Source: Luteimonas terrae
GTDB lineage: Bacteria > Pseudomonadota > Gammaproteobacteria > Xanthomonadales > Xanthomonadaceae
Direction of reading: 5' to 3'
Length of the DNA stretch: 64,000 nucleotides
Assembly: GCF_004358165.1 (NCBI RefSeq)
Contig: NZ_SMTG01000002.1
Location: 372,001-436,000, forward strand
The notes under the pieces were generated by a model that worked only from the letters and a program-made list of their open reading frames with translations, did no database searches and had not been told where the DNA came from. Position numbers and translations under genes: made by a program. Shown here in pieces: positions 52,884 to 62,140 of this stretch; the first letter of the stretch is position 1; each line of letters begins with the position of its first letter.

Positions 52884-53462
52884 TCAGGGCAGGGCGTAGC
52901 CGGCGCTGCGCAGCAGGCGCGCGGTCGCGATCAAGGGCAGGCCGACGAGGGCCGTCGGATCGTCGCTCCGGATCGCCTCGAACAGGCTGATGCCGAGCCC
53001 TTCGCATTTGAAGCTGCCTGCGCAGTCGAAGGGCTGCTCGGCATCGACATAGCGTGCGATCTCGTCCCCATGCAGATCTCGGAACACGACCACGGTGCGA
53101 TCCACGGTCTGCAGCGCGGGCTGCCCCGATCGAGCCAGTGCCAGCGCGGTGTGGAAGACGACGCTGCGACCGGACATCGCCGCGAGCTGCGCGATGGCCG
53201 CTTCGCGGCCACCCGGCTTGCCGAGTGGCGCGCCGTGGAGTTCGGCGACCTGGTCGGACCCGATGACCCAGGCGCCCGGTTGGCGTGCGGCGACGTCTTC
53301 GGCCTTGGCGAGCGCCAGGCGTGTCGCGAGCGCGAGCGGGGATTCGCCGGCCCGTGGCGTCTCGTCCACTTTGGGGCGCATGCAATCGAACGGCAGGCGC
53401 AGGCGCGAGAGCAGTTCGTGCCGGTAGGCGGATGTCGAGCCCAGGATCAGTGGCAGGCTCAT
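52884..53462 (-). CDS. yceF: Maf-family nucleotide pyrophosphatase, YceF (7-methyl-GTP) type
   Basis: 192 residues. It begins LILGSTSAYRHELLSRLRLP, then VDETPRAGESP, WVIGSDQVAELHG, CAGSFKCEGLGISLFE and DPTALVGLPLI. These are the Maf motifs, closest by eye to the YceF branch that removes 7-methyl-GTP from the nucleotide pool. The yceD-rpmF-fab genes start divergently 470 bases away, the usual neighbourhood of yceF. It overlaps the small gene upstream by 4 bases. Confidence 0.93.
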   Translation of the reverse strand: MSLPLILGSTSAYRHELLSRLRLPFDCMRPKVDETPRAGESPLALATRLALAKAEDVAARQPGAWVIGSDQVAELHGAPLGKPGGREAAIAQLAAMSGRSVVFHTALALARSGQPALQTVDRTVVVFRDLHGDEIARYVDAEQPFDCAGSFKCEGLGISLFEAIRSDDPTALVGLPLIATARLLRSAGYALP

Positions 53463-53824
53463 GCATCGACTCCGGCACGGGCCAGCGCCAGCTGCGCGAG
53501 TTGCCGGTCCACGCGGGCCTGCGCCTGTTCGATCGAATCGCGCATCGCATCCAGGGCGCCGACGCCCGCGCGCCCGCCGTGCTGCTGCAGCCACAGCCGC
53601 TGCCGCAGCATCTCCTGCAGCGCCTCGCGGACCGGGTCGCCGTCGCCCGAGCCGACCTGCGCGCGGACGATGCGCAGCCGTGCCTCGAAGGCATCTGCCG
53701 CATCCAACAGCCGGGCATAGGCGCGTCGCCGGCGTCCCGCGCGCAGGCGCCAAGCCAGTACAATGGCGGTCGCGAACAGCGCGGCCAGCAGCAGGCTGTG
53801 GATCGGCGGCACGTCGGCGTCCAT
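53459..53824 (-). CDS. Small membrane protein upstream of maf, unknown function
   Basis: 121 residues. One helix at about residues 9-27 (IHSLLLAALFATAIVLAWRL) is followed by a charged, probably coiled-coil region (RLLDAADAFEARLRIVRAQV, EALQEMLRQRLWLQQHGG, IEQAQARVDRQLAQLALA). Family not recognised. Its stop overlaps the maf start, so the two are coupled. Confidence 0.7.
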   Translation of the reverse strand: MDADVPPIHSLLLAALFATAIVLAWRLRAGRRRRAYARLLDAADAFEARLRIVRAQVGSGDGDPVREALQEMLRQRLWLQQHGGRAGVGALDAMRDSIEQAQARVDRQLAQLALARAGVDA

Positions 53825-53895
53825 CGCGGCGGGCCAGTCTGCCCGCGCGGGGCGGGGCGGGGCAAATGCGTCCCCGCGCAGACGTGCGGGACGGT

Positions 53896-53924
53896 TTGAC
53901 AGCGTGCGGGGGCATCTTTAATAT
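53896..53924 (+). promoter_or_regulatory. Near-consensus promoter of yceD-rpmF
   Basis: TTGACA (53896-53901), a 17-base spacer, then TAATAT (53919-53924). The predicted start is about 4 bases before the yceD ATG. It is the best promoter match in the window by eye. Confidence 0.85.
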
Positions 53925-53934
53925 TCAGCGGCTT

Positions 53935-54453
53935 ATGTCCGCGCAAATGCCCGAGTTGGTAGACGCTTGGCGCATGGTCGCGGCGGGCATGCGCCTCGAC
54001 GGGCGCCTGCCGTTGGCGTCCCTGACGCGCCTGAGTGAACTTCTGGCCGATGTCGAAGGCGACGACGTGACCTGCTCGATCGAGTTCGGTCGCGACGCGC
54101 TCAGGCAGGCGTACGCGCTGTTGCGCGTGCAGGCCAACCTGCCGCTGGTGTGCCAGCGGACGCTCAAGCGTTTCGTGCTGCCGCTCGACATCGAGCAGCG
54201 GCTGGGCCTGATCCGCGACGAAGCGGACGAGGCCGGCCTGCTGCCCGACTACGAGGCGCTGCTGCTCGAAGGCGACGGGTCGCTTTCGCCGGCGGATCTC
54301 GTCGAGGACGAACTGATTCTGGCAATACCCGCGATTCCGGTCGCGCCCGGCTCCGAAGCGATCGAACGCGACTGGCCGGTGTCGACCGAAGAAGAGACAC
54401 GCGTCAACCCGTTCTCGGCGTTGGCGGGTTTGAAGAAAGACCGAAACAACTAA
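53935..54453 (+). CDS. yceD: YceD/DUF177 family protein (23S rRNA accumulation)
   Basis: 172 residues. The DUF177 core [20 protein letters not shown] is near residue 65, with [19 protein letters not shown] near 125 and [11 protein letters not shown] at the end. YceD is linked to 23S rRNA levels and lies before rpmF in most gammaproteobacteria; here the gap to rpmF is 20 bases. It is driven by the strong promoter at 53896. Confidence 0.94.
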   Translation: MSAQMPELVDAWRMVAAGMRLDGRLPLASLTRLSELLADVEGDDVTCSIEFGRDALRQAYALLRVQANLPLVCQRTLKRFVLPLDIEQRLGLIRDEADEAGLLPDYEALLLEGDGSLSPADLVEDELILAIPAIPVAPGSEAIERDWPVSTEEETRVNPFSALAGLKKDRNN

Positions 54454-54473
54454 GAACTGTTGGAGCAATTCCC

Positions 54474-54668
54474 ATGGCTGTGCAGAAATCCCGCGTCACC
54501 CCGTCCCGTCGTGGCCAGCGTCGCGCGCACGACAAGCTGAGCGCGAAGCAGCTGTCGACCGACCAGACGACGGGCGAGATCCATATCCGTCACCACATCA
54601 CCGCGGACGGCTACTACCGCGGCAAGCAGGTCATCCAGCCGAAGACCCGCGTCGTCGAGGAAGATTGA
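54474..54668 (+). CDS. rpmF: 50S ribosomal protein L32
   Basis: 64 residues. It begins [20 protein letters not shown] and continues [13 protein letters not shown], as expected. Zinc-ribbon cysteines are absent, as in other gammaproteobacterial L32. TTGGAG lies upstream of the ATG. Confidence 0.97.
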   Translation: MAVQKSRVTPSRRGQRRAHDKLSAKQLSTDQTTGEIHIRHHITADGYYRGKQVIQPKTRVVEED

Positions 54669-54715
54669 TCCTCGCTGCCCGTCGCACCGCGCGGCGGGCG
54701 CCACGATGCACCGGG

Positions 54716-54759
54716 CGCAGCCACCGTCCTTGACGGGCGGCTGCGTCTGCCGTCGGCAG
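54716..54759 (+). other. Two hairpins in the rpmF-fabH gap
   Basis: CGCAGCCACCGTC-CTT-GACGGGCGGCTGCG (54716-54745, with bulges) and CTGCCG-T-CGGCAG (54747-54759). No T tract follows, so they may be mRNA-processing or leader structures before fabH, not terminators. Confidence 0.4.
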
Positions 54760-54809
54760 GGATGCCGCGCTTCCGAGATCACGCGCCAGACGCGAGGGCC
54801 GCTCCGCAG

Positions 54810-55793
54810 ATGACCAGCGAACGCATCTATTCCCGCATTGCCGGCACCGGCAGCTACCTGCCCGAGAAAGTGCTGACCAACGACGACCTCGCGAAGTTCG
54901 TCGACACCAGCGACGAATGGATCGCGACCCGCACCGGCATCCGCGAGCGCCACGTCGCCGCCGAAGGCGAGACCACCAGCGACCTGTCGTTCCACGCCGC
55001 CACGCGCGCGCTGGAGGCGGCCGGCGTCGCTGCGTCCGAGCTCGACCTGATCATCGTCGGCACGACCACGCCCGACATCATCTTTCCGTCCACTGCCTGC
55101 CTGTTGCAGGCGCGTCTGGGCGCGAACACCTGCGGCGCCTTCGACGTCAACGCGGCGTGCTCGGGCTTCCTGTATGCCCTTTCGGTCGCCGACAAGTTCA
55201 TCAAGTCGGGCGATGCGAAGACCGTGCTGGTTGTCGGCGCCGAGACGCTGACGCGCATGGTCGACTGGACCGAGCGCACTACGGCCGTGTTGTTCGGCGA
55301 CGGTGCCGGCGCGGTCGTGCTCAAGGCCGACACCGAGACCGGCATCCTCAGTACCCATCTGCACGCCGACGGCGCGAAGAAGGAGCTGCTGTGGAACCCG
55401 GTCGGCGTGTCGGTCGGGTTCCGCGACGACGAGAAGAACGCCGGCGTGCGTATCCAGATGGCCGGCAGCGACGTTTTCAAATATGCGGTCAAGGCACTCG
55501 ACTCCGTCGTCGAGGAAACACTCGAGGCCAACGGTCTCGACCGCCACGACATCGACTGGCTGATCCCGCACCAGGCCAACCTGCGCATCATCGAAGCCAC
55601 GGCCAAGCGCCTGGACATGCCGATGGATCGTGTCGTGGTGACCGTCGACAAGCACGGCAACACGTCCTCGGGTTCGGTGCCGCTGGCGCTGGATTTCGCC
55701 GTGCGCTCGGGTCGCGTGCAGCGCGGCCAGCTGCTGCTGCTCGAAGCCTTCGGCGGCGGCTTCACCTGGGGTTCGGCGCTGCTGCGCTATTGA
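54810..55793 (+). CDS. fabH: 3-oxoacyl-ACP synthase III
   Basis: 327 residues. The catalytic Cys is in [14 protein letters not shown] near residue 114, the His in [15 protein letters not shown] near 250 and the Asn in [13 protein letters not shown] near 280. It starts fatty-acid synthesis by condensing an acyl-CoA with malonyl-ACP. It is the first of the clustered fab genes. The kinase-like gene follows after a GC-rich gap. Confidence 0.97.
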   Translation: MTSERIYSRIAGTGSYLPEKVLTNDDLAKFVDTSDEWIATRTGIRERHVAAEGETTSDLSFHAATRALEAAGVAASELDLIIVGTTTPDIIFPSTACLLQARLGANTCGAFDVNAACSGFLYALSVADKFIKSGDAKTVLVVGAETLTRMVDWTERTTAVLFGDGAGAVVLKADTETGILSTHLHADGAKKELLWNPVGVSVGFRDDEKNAGVRIQMAGSDVFKYAVKALDSVVEETLEANGLDRHDIDWLIPHQANLRIIEATAKRLDMPMDRVVVTVDKHGNTSSGSVPLALDFAVRSGRVQRGQLLLLEAFGGGFTWGSALLRY

Positions 55794-55802
55794 GTGCCCC
55801 GC

Positions 55803-55838
55803 GCGGCGCCTGTGGGCGCCGCACGTGAATCCATTTTT
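55803..55838 (+). terminator. Possible terminator after fabH
   Basis: GCGGCGCC-TGTG-GGCGCCGC stem (55803-55822), then five T at 55834-55838. The gap between stem and T run is longer than usual, so read-through to the kinase gene is likely. A second hairpin, GCGGACGCG-CT-CGCGTCCGC, follows at 55840-55859. Confidence 0.4.
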
Positions 55839-55878
55839 CGCGGACGCGCTCGCGTCCGCACGACACGGAGGGCGCCAC

Positions 55879-56673
55879 ATGGGTGTCGAATCCATCGTCG
55901 TGGCCGGGCGCGATGCCTGGCTCAAGGCCTATGCGCAGGACGACGGTCGCAAGCTCGGCCTGGGGATCCTCGACGCGATCGCGCGCGGTCTCGATATCGA
56001 CGCGCTGCGGCCGCCACCGCATCCCGGTGGCGGCGAGGCCAAGGACATCGAAGCGCGCCGCCTTGCCCAGCTCGAGGCGCAGGGCGTGCACGTGCCGCGC
56101 GTGCTGGGCGAGGGCGCTTCGACCCTGCTGCTCAGCAATCTGGGCGACACGTTCGCCGCGCGTCTGCGCGCCGCCGATGGTGACGCCTCGCGCATCGACG
56201 CGCTGACCCAGGCGGTCGTCGATGCCATCGCCGAAGCGCATGCGCGCGGCGCCTATTTCGGGCAGCCCCTGCCGCGCAACATCACGCTCGACGACGCAGG
56301 CCGGGTCGGTTTCATCGATTTCGAGGAAGATCCGCTCGAGGTGATGTCGCTGCCGCAGGCGCAGGCGCGCGACTGGCTGATGTTCGCCTTCGGCATGGCC
56401 AGGTACTACGACGGCCGCACCGAAGTGCTGGCCGACATGCTCTCGCAGGTGCTGCAGCGCGAGCCGGAAGTCGCCGCGCACGCGAACCGCGTCGGGCGTC
56501 TGCAGGGATTCGCCCAGCGCATCCGCTGGCTCGGGCGCTCGGCGCGCCACGTCGCGCATTCGATCCTCGTCGTGCATGCGGCGTCGACGCTGCTGCCGGT
56601 GCTGGTCTTCGTGGCGGTGCTGTGGGACTGGGTCGACGACGGCGAGATCGAACTGCTGAAGATGCTGTTCTGA
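55879..56673 (+). CDS. Kinase-fold membrane protein, probably a pseudokinase
   Basis: 264 residues. A kinase-like fold is suggested by VVAGRDAWLKAYAQD, GQPLPRNITLDDAGRVGFID and the metal-Asp-like FIDFEEDP near residue 155. Where active relatives have HGDLHPxN, this protein has FGQPLPRN, so the catalytic Asp is Gln. A C-terminal membrane helix (about 233-253, ILVVHAASTLLPVLVFVAVL) anchors it. ATG 55879 has GGAGG 7 bases upstream; GTG 55825 is less likely. Its role between fabH and fabD is unknown. Confidence 0.75.
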   Translation: MGVESIVVAGRDAWLKAYAQDDGRKLGLGILDAIARGLDIDALRPPPHPGGGEAKDIEARRLAQLEAQGVHVPRVLGEGASTLLLSNLGDTFAARLRAADGDASRIDALTQAVVDAIAEAHARGAYFGQPLPRNITLDDAGRVGFIDFEEDPLEVMSLPQAQARDWLMFAFGMARYYDGRTEVLADMLSQVLQREPEVAAHANRVGRLQGFAQRIRWLGRSARHVAHSILVVHAASTLLPVLVFVAVLWDWVDDGEIELLKMLF

Positions 56674-56770
56674 CGACGCATCGTCTGCCGCGGCCGGCAT
56701 ACGCCCCGGTACAGACAATGTCGCGACTTGGCCTTTATCATCGCCCCCGTTTTCGAGGCTGGAATTTCGC

Positions 56771-57718
56771 GTGACCGCATCGCAACTCGCATTCGTCTTC
56801 CCGGGCCAGGGCTCGCAGTCGCAGGGCATGCTCGGTGATCTCGCCGCGCGCCATCCGGTGATCGTCGAGACATTCGCGGAAGCCTCGGAAGGTGCGGGTG
56901 TCGATCTGTGGACGCTGTCGCAGCAGGGGCCCGAGTCCGAGCTCAACCAGACCGAATTCACCCAGCCCGCACTGCTCGCGGCCGGCGTCGCCGTGTGGCG
57001 CGCGTGGCAGCAGCACAACGGCGCCACGCCTGCAGTACTGGCCGGTCACAGCCTCGGCGAATACACCGCGCTGGTCGCGGCCGGCGTGCTGTCGCTGGCC
57101 GATGGCGCGAAGCTCGTGCGCCTGCGCGGCCAGCTGATGCAGGACGCCGCGCCGGCAGGCACCGGCGCGATGGCCGCGGTGATCGGCGCGGAGGATGCGC
57201 TGGTCGACGAGGTCTGCGGTGCAGCATCCGACGACGCCGGCGTCGTCGTGCCGGCCAATTTCAATTCGCCCGGCCAGATCGTCATCGGCGGTCATGCCGC
57301 TGCGGTCGACCGCGCGATCGCGCTGCTCGGTGAGCGCGGCGTGCGCAAGGTCGTGAAGCTCGCGGTCAGCGTGCCCTCGCACACGCCGTTGATGCGCGAC
57401 GCCGCCGATCGTCTCGGTGCGGCGATGGCATCGATCACGTGGCACGCGCCGGCGCTGCCGGTTGTGCAGAACGTCGACGCCGCGGTGCACGACAGCAGCG
57501 ATTCGATTCGCGATGCGCTGGTGCGCCAGCTCTACCTGCCGGTGCAGTGGACGCGTTGCGTCGAAGCGCTGTCCGCGCGCGGCGTGACCCGGATCGCCGA
57601 GTGCGGCCCGGGCAAGGTGCTGGCCGGCCTGGTCAAGCGCATCGACAAGTCGATCGAGGCCCGCGCGCTCGGGATGCCCGACGATTTCGACGCCGCGCTG
57701 GCCGACTGGAAGGCCTGA
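56771..57718 (+). CDS. fabD: Malonyl-CoA:ACP transacylase
   Basis: 315 residues from GTG 56771. It begins LAFVFPGQGSQSQGML. The nucleophile Ser is in GHSLGEYTALVAAG near residue 95 and the His in SVPSHTPLM near 205. It moves malonyl from CoA to ACP. fabG follows after 116 bases. Confidence 0.96.
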   Translation: MTASQLAFVFPGQGSQSQGMLGDLAARHPVIVETFAEASEGAGVDLWTLSQQGPESELNQTEFTQPALLAAGVAVWRAWQQHNGATPAVLAGHSLGEYTALVAAGVLSLADGAKLVRLRGQLMQDAAPAGTGAMAAVIGAEDALVDEVCGAASDDAGVVVPANFNSPGQIVIGGHAAAVDRAIALLGERGVRKVVKLAVSVPSHTPLMRDAADRLGAAMASITWHAPALPVVQNVDAAVHDSSDSIRDALVRQLYLPVQWTRCVEALSARGVTRIAECGPGKVLAGLVKRIDKSIEARALGMPDDFDAALADWKA

Positions 57719-57834
57719 GTTCCGCAGCCGCCCACGCGTGGCGGACGCGCGGTCGATTCGACAACGCCGGCGGCGTTTGATCTGATCGGCGTGGCACGCC
57801 GCACCGCCGCCCACGACATGTACCGGAGTTCTCC

Positions 57835-58578
57835 ATGAGCACACCTCTCAAGGGCGAGATCGCCCTCGTCACCGGCGCCAGCCGCGGTATCGGTGCCGCG
57901 ATCGCCGACACGCTGGCCGCGCAGGGCGCGACCGTGATCGGCACCGCGACCAGCGACGCGGGCGCGGCGAAGATCGGCGAGCGCCTGTCCGCGCACGGAG
58001 GCCACGGTCGCGTGCTCGACGTGTCGCAGGCCGGCGCCATCGAAGGTCTGGTCGATGCGATCGCGTCCGAGTTCGGCGCGATCTCGATCCTCGTCAACAA
58101 TGCCGGCATCACCCGCGACAATCTGCTGATGCGCATGAAGGACGAGGACTGGCAGGCCATCCTCGACACCAACCTGACCAGCGTCTATCGCAGTTCGAAG
58201 GCGGTGATGCGCGGCATGATGAAGGCGCGAAAGGGCCGCATCGTCAACATCGCGTCGGTGATCGGCGTGACCGGCAATGCGGGCCAGGCGAACTACGCCG
58301 CGGCCAAGGCCGGCATCATCGCCTTCAGCAAGTCGCTGGCCAAGGAGATCGGTTCGCGCGGCGTGACCGTCAACGTGGTCGCGCCCGGCTTCATCGCCAC
58401 CGACATGACGCGTGATCTGCCCGAGGCCTCGAAGGACGCGCTGACCCAGCAGATCGCGCTCGGCCGCCTCGGCGAACCCGACGACATCGCTCAGGCGGTG
58501 GCCTTCCTCGCCGGCCCCTCGGCGGCCTACATCACCGGTGAAACCCTGCACGTCAACGGTGGCATGTACATGCCCTGA
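57835..58578 (+). CDS. fabG: 3-oxoacyl-ACP reductase
   Basis: 247 residues, short-chain dehydrogenase. NADPH loop TGASRGIGAAI near residue 13, NNAGITRDNLLMRMK near 88, and catalytic Tyr-Lys in NYAAAKAG near 153, ending YITGETLHVNGGMYMP. It reduces beta-ketoacyl-ACP in chain elongation. ATG has GGAG 7 bases upstream. Confidence 0.97.
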   Translation: MSTPLKGEIALVTGASRGIGAAIADTLAAQGATVIGTATSDAGAAKIGERLSAHGGHGRVLDVSQAGAIEGLVDAIASEFGAISILVNNAGITRDNLLMRMKDEDWQAILDTNLTSVYRSSKAVMRGMMKARKGRIVNIASVIGVTGNAGQANYAAAKAGIIAFSKSLAKEIGSRGVTVNVVAPGFIATDMTRDLPEASKDALTQQIALGRLGEPDDIAQAVAFLAGPSAAYITGETLHVNGGMYMP

Positions 58579-58665
58579 CACGGCCCCGAACACCTCGAAT
58601 TTCGAGGGCAAGCCGTTGAATGGCAAGGGCTTCGATGGTGGTACGCCCGTCGCCCGGCTTTCCCT

Positions 58666-58671
58666 TACACT
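58666..58671 (+). promoter_or_regulatory. Candidate -10 for acpP
   Basis: TACACT, 36 bases before the acpP ATG, leaving room for the GGAG at 58694-58697. No strong -35. Confidence 0.45.
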
Positions 58672-58707
58672 ATCCACCGAAAATCGCCTCCCCGGAGCAA
58701 AGAACCC

Positions 58708-58947
58708 ATGAGCAACATCGAAGAGCGCGTCAAGAAGATCGTCATTGAACAGCTGGGCGTGAAGGAAGACGAAGTCAGCAACAGCGCGTCGTTCGTCGAC
58801 GACCTGGGTGCCGACTCCCTCGACACCGTCGAGCTGGTGATGGCGCTCGAAGAAGAGTTCGAGTGCGAGATCCCGGACGAAGAAGCCGAGAAGATCACCT
58901 CGGTGCAGCAGGCGATCGACTACATCAAGACGCACGCCAAGGGCTGA
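58708..58947 (+). CDS. acpP: Acyl carrier protein
   Basis: 79 residues, acidic. The phosphopantetheine attachment Ser is in [18 protein letters not shown] near residue 38. It carries acyl chains for fatty-acid and lipid A synthesis. It lies between fabG and fabF, the standard order. Confidence 0.98.
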   Translation: MSNIEERVKKIVIEQLGVKEDEVSNSASFVDDLGADSLDTVELVMALEEEFECEIPDEEAEKITSVQQAIDYIKTHAKG

Positions 58948-59105
58948 TGCCCGCGTCCGCGCCCACGGTTCGACCGGATGGGCGCGTGACTGGTCCGGCC
59001 GCCAGGCGGCCGGGCGCACAGGTTCCAGCACGAGGCCGCGATGCGGCCTCGTGCACATGGGCGGCGGGCACACCGCGCCGCCGTCGAATTTCCAGGAGTT
59101 GAACC

Positions 59106-60344
59106 ATGGCCAAGCGCCGCGTCGTCATCACGGGCATCGGCATCCTCTCGCCGCTGGGCAACGACCTGGCCTCGAGCTGGGACGGCATCGTCAACGGCCG
59201 TTCGGGCATCGGCCCGATCACCCATTTCGACGCCACCAACTTCGCCACGCGCATCGCGGGTGAGGTGAAGGGCTTCGATGCGACCCAGTGGATCGCGCCG
59301 AAGGACGTCAAGAAGATGGATCCTTTCGTGCACTACGGCGTCGCCGGCGGCCTGATGGCGATCGCCGACGCGGGCATCGAGGTGCGCGAAGCCGACGCCG
59401 AGCGCATCGGTGTGGCGATCGGCGCGGGCATCGGTGGCCTGAAGGGCATCGAGGACACCGCGATCAAGTACGCCGAGGGCGGCCCGCGCAAGATCTCGCC
59501 GTTCTACGTGCCCTCGACGATCATCAACATGATCTCCGGCCAGGTCTCGATCATGACCGGCGCCAAGGGCCCGAACATCGCCGCGGTCACCGCGTGCACC
59601 ACCGGCACGCACAACATCGGTCTGGCGATGCGCATGATCCAGTACGGCGATGCGGACGTCATGGTCGCCGGCGGCGCGGAATTCGCGACCACGCCGACGT
59701 CGGTCGGCGGTTTCTGCTCGATGAAGGCCATGTCGACCCGCAACGACGAACCCACCCGCGCTTCGCGTCCGTGGGACGTCGAGCGCGACGGTTTCGTCAT
59801 GGGTGACGGCGCCGGCGTGCTGGTGCTCGAGGAATACGAGCGCGCCAAGGCGCGTGGCGCGCGCATCTACGCCGAGCTGGTCGGTTTCGGCATGAGCGGC
59901 GACGCCTACCACATGACCTCGCCGAGCGAGAACGGCGAGGGCGGCGGTCGCTGCATGCGCGCCGCGATCAACGATGCCGGCATCGACCCTTCGCAGATCG
60001 GCTACATCAATGCGCACGGCACCTCGACGCCGGCCGGCGACGTGGCCGAGACGATGGGCATCAAGGGTGTGCTGGGCGATCACGCGTCGAAGGTGATGGT
60101 CAGCTCGACCAAGTCGATGACCGGCCATCTGCTGGGCGCGGCCGGCGGCATCGAAGCGGTGTTCTCGGCGATGGCGCTGCATACCGGCATCATTCCGCCG
60201 ACGATCAACCTCGACACGCCGGGCGAAGGCTGCGACCTCGACTACGTGCCGCACACCGCGCGCGAGCACCAGGTCGAGTACGTGATGTCGAACTCGTTCG
60301 GCTTCGGCGGCACCAACGGCACGCTGGTGTTCCGCAAGGTCTGA
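59106..60344 (+). CDS. fabF: 3-oxoacyl-ACP synthase II
   Basis: 412 residues. Catalytic Cys in [16 protein letters not shown] near residue 163, His in [12 protein letters not shown] near 302 and His in [13 protein letters not shown] near 338, with [14 protein letters not shown] at the end. It elongates acyl-ACP, including palmitoleoyl to cis-vaccenoyl. AGGAG lies 6 bases upstream. A terminator follows. Confidence 0.97.
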   Translation: MAKRRVVITGIGILSPLGNDLASSWDGIVNGRSGIGPITHFDATNFATRIAGEVKGFDATQWIAPKDVKKMDPFVHYGVAGGLMAIADAGIEVREADAERIGVAIGAGIGGLKGIEDTAIKYAEGGPRKISPFYVPSTIINMISGQVSIMTGAKGPNIAAVTACTTGTHNIGLAMRMIQYGDADVMVAGGAEFATTPTSVGGFCSMKAMSTRNDEPTRASRPWDVERDGFVMGDGAGVLVLEEYERAKARGARIYAELVGFGMSGDAYHMTSPSENGEGGGRCMRAAINDAGIDPSQIGYINAHGTSTPAGDVAETMGIKGVLGDHASKVMVSSTKSMTGHLLGAAGGIEAVFSAMALHTGIIPPTINLDTPGEGCDLDYVPHTAREHQVEYVMSNSFGFGGTNGTLVFRKV

Positions 60345-60368
60345 CGCAGCAGTTGTTACGATCGGCAG

Positions 60369-60392
60369 AAGGCCCGCGCAAGCGGGCCTTTT
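60369..60392 (+). terminator. Terminator of the fab cluster
   Basis: AAGGCCCGC-GCAA-GCGGGCCTT stem ending in TTTT, 24 bases after the fabF stop. Confidence 0.88.
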
Positions 60393-60433
60393 CCGTTCTG
60401 TCGGCCCCGTGGCGGCGCGGTTCGAGTTTCGCC

Positions 60434-60605
60434 GTCATCCCAGCGGCCTTCAACGGACGGATGTCCGGTCAGGCCGGGATCCAGTCCGATGTTGCATCTC
60501 GACCCGCGTGTGATGCTGCTCAGCGGAGTTCGAATCTTTCGCGAAGATCAAAATGGGCCCCAGCTTGACCAGACATTCGTCTGTTGGAAGCCGCCGGGGC
60601 GACGG
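60434..60605 (+). repeat. REP-like palindromic pair (family A, copy 3)
   Basis: A long unit GTCATCCCAGC... with the ACGGACGGATGTCCGGT internal palindrome (60434-60483) and an inverted long unit AAAATGGGCCCCAGC... (from about 60550) ending CCGGGGCGACGG. Arrangement and sequence match the copy after 13252. It fills the fabF-cysS gap. Confidence 0.75.
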
Positions 60606-60614
60606 AAACGGGTC

Positions 60615-61982
60615 TCAGCCCCGCTTCCACCGCACGCCCTGCGGCGTGTCCTCGAGCACGATCTGCTCCGCGGCGAGCTGGTCGCGGATCGCATCGGCGC
60701 GGGCGAAGTCGCGCGCCTGCTTGGCGGCGATGCGTTCGTCGATCAGGGCCTGGATGCGCGCGTCGTCGTCGTCGCTGGCGCCGCGGGCGAACCAGTCGGC
60801 CGGTACCTGCTGCAGCAGACCCAGGGCGAGGCCGGCGCCGAGCAATTCGGCCTTGAGCGACGCGCGGGTGGCTTCGTCGTCAGCCTTGCGGGCTTCGCCG
60901 GCGATCCGCGCGATCTCGGCGAGCGCCGCCGGCGTGTTGAGATCCTCGTCGAGCACGCGCTCGATTGCCTCGGGAATCCGCGGCGTCGCATCAATTTCAG
61001 CCAGATCGCGCAGCGTGCCGTAAAGCCGGTCCAACGTGCGCACCGACTGTTCGATCAGCGCATCCGACCAGTCCAGCGGCTGGCGGTAGTGCGCCGAGAG
61101 CAGGGCGTAGCGCAGGGCCTCGGGCGGGTGCGCCTGCACCAGATCGTGCACGCGCTCGATGTTGCCGACCGACTTGGACATCTTGCTGCCGGCGAAAGTC
61201 AGCATGCCGTTGTGCAGCCAGACGTTCGCGAATGGTGCGCCGCCGTGGGCGCACTCGCTCTGCGCGATCTCGTTCTCGTGATGGGGGAACTGCAGGTCGA
61301 CGCCGCCGGCATGGATGTCGACGGTCGGACCGAGATGCGCGGCGGCCATCGCCGAGCACTCGATGTGCCAGCCGGGACGACCGGTGCCCCAGGGTGAATC
61401 CCAGCCGGGGAGGTCATCGGTCGACGGCTTCCACAGCACGAAGTCGCCGGCATCGCGCTTGTACGGCGCGACCTCGATGCGGGCGCCGGCGATCATGTCG
61501 TCGACGTCGCGGCGCGAGAGCTTGCCGTAGCCGTCGAAGCTGCCCACCGAGAACAGCACGTGGCCTTCGGCCGCGTAGGCGTGGCCGCTGTCGATCAGGC
61601 GTTCGATCATCGCGACGATCTCGCCGATGTGCGCGGTCGCGGCCGGCTCGATGTCCGGCGGGGCGATGCCGAGCGCGGCCATGTCCTCGCGGTAGGCGGC
61701 GGCGAAGCGGTCGGTGATGGCCGAGATCGGCACGCCCTGGTCGCGCGCGGCGGCGTTGATCTTGTCGTCGACGTCGGTGATGTTGCGCGCGTACTTCAAA
61801 GCGCCGTATCGGCGGCGCAGCAGGTCGGCCAGCACCCCGAAGACGACGGGGCCGCGGGCATTGCCGATGTGGACGTAGTTGTAGACCGTCGGCCCGCAGA
61901 CGTACATCGTGGGGCAGGCGGGATCGAGCGGCGCGAAGGCTTCGAGGCGGCGGGTCAGGCTGTTGTACAGATGCAGGGACAT
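60615..61982 (-). CDS. cysS: Cysteinyl-tRNA synthetase
   Basis: 455 residues, class I synthetase. [15 protein letters not shown] (HIGH-type) near residue 35, the first zinc Cys in [11 protein letters not shown], then [11 protein letters not shown] and [15 protein letters not shown], and KMSKS in [10 protein letters not shown] near 268. It charges tRNA-Cys, whose gene is at 9193. It is convergent with fabF across the REP region. Confidence 0.97.
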   Translation of the reverse strand: MSLHLYNSLTRRLEAFAPLDPACPTMYVCGPTVYNYVHIGNARGPVVFGVLADLLRRRYGALKYARNITDVDDKINAAARDQGVPISAITDRFAAAYREDMAALGIAPPDIEPAATAHIGEIVAMIERLIDSGHAYAAEGHVLFSVGSFDGYGKLSRRDVDDMIAGARIEVAPYKRDAGDFVLWKPSTDDLPGWDSPWGTGRPGWHIECSAMAAAHLGPTVDIHAGGVDLQFPHHENEIAQSECAHGGAPFANVWLHNGMLTFAGSKMSKSVGNIERVHDLVQAHPPEALRYALLSAHYRQPLDWSDALIEQSVRTLDRLYGTLRDLAEIDATPRIPEAIERVLDEDLNTPAALAEIARIAGEARKADDEATRASLKAELLGAGLALGLLQQVPADWFARGASDDDDARIQALIDERIAAKQARDFARADAIRDQLAAEQIVLEDTPQGVRWKRG

Positions 61983-62009
61983 GTCGGGCTCGCCGCGGAG
62001 AACCGGAGG

Positions 62010-62015
62010 ATTCTA
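62010..62015 (-). promoter_or_regulatory. Candidate -10 for cysS
   Basis: TAGAAT on the minus strand, 27 bases before the cysS ATG. No clear -35. Confidence 0.5.
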
Positions 62016-62128
62016 ACGGCGCCCGCCGGCGCGTGACGAACGGTGCCGGCACTGCGGACCCGCGTCGCGCGCACTGTGCCGACCCTGTTCACACAGCGTC
62101 GATTCAGCCCTTCGCATGGCCCGCGGCC

Positions 62129-62134
62129 TACACT
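62129..62134 (+). promoter_or_regulatory. Candidate -10 for the exported protein at 62141
   Basis: TACACT ending 6 bases before GTG 62141, the leaderless geometry seen at kdsB and dnaX. Confidence 0.45.
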
Positions 62135-62140
62135 GGTGCG

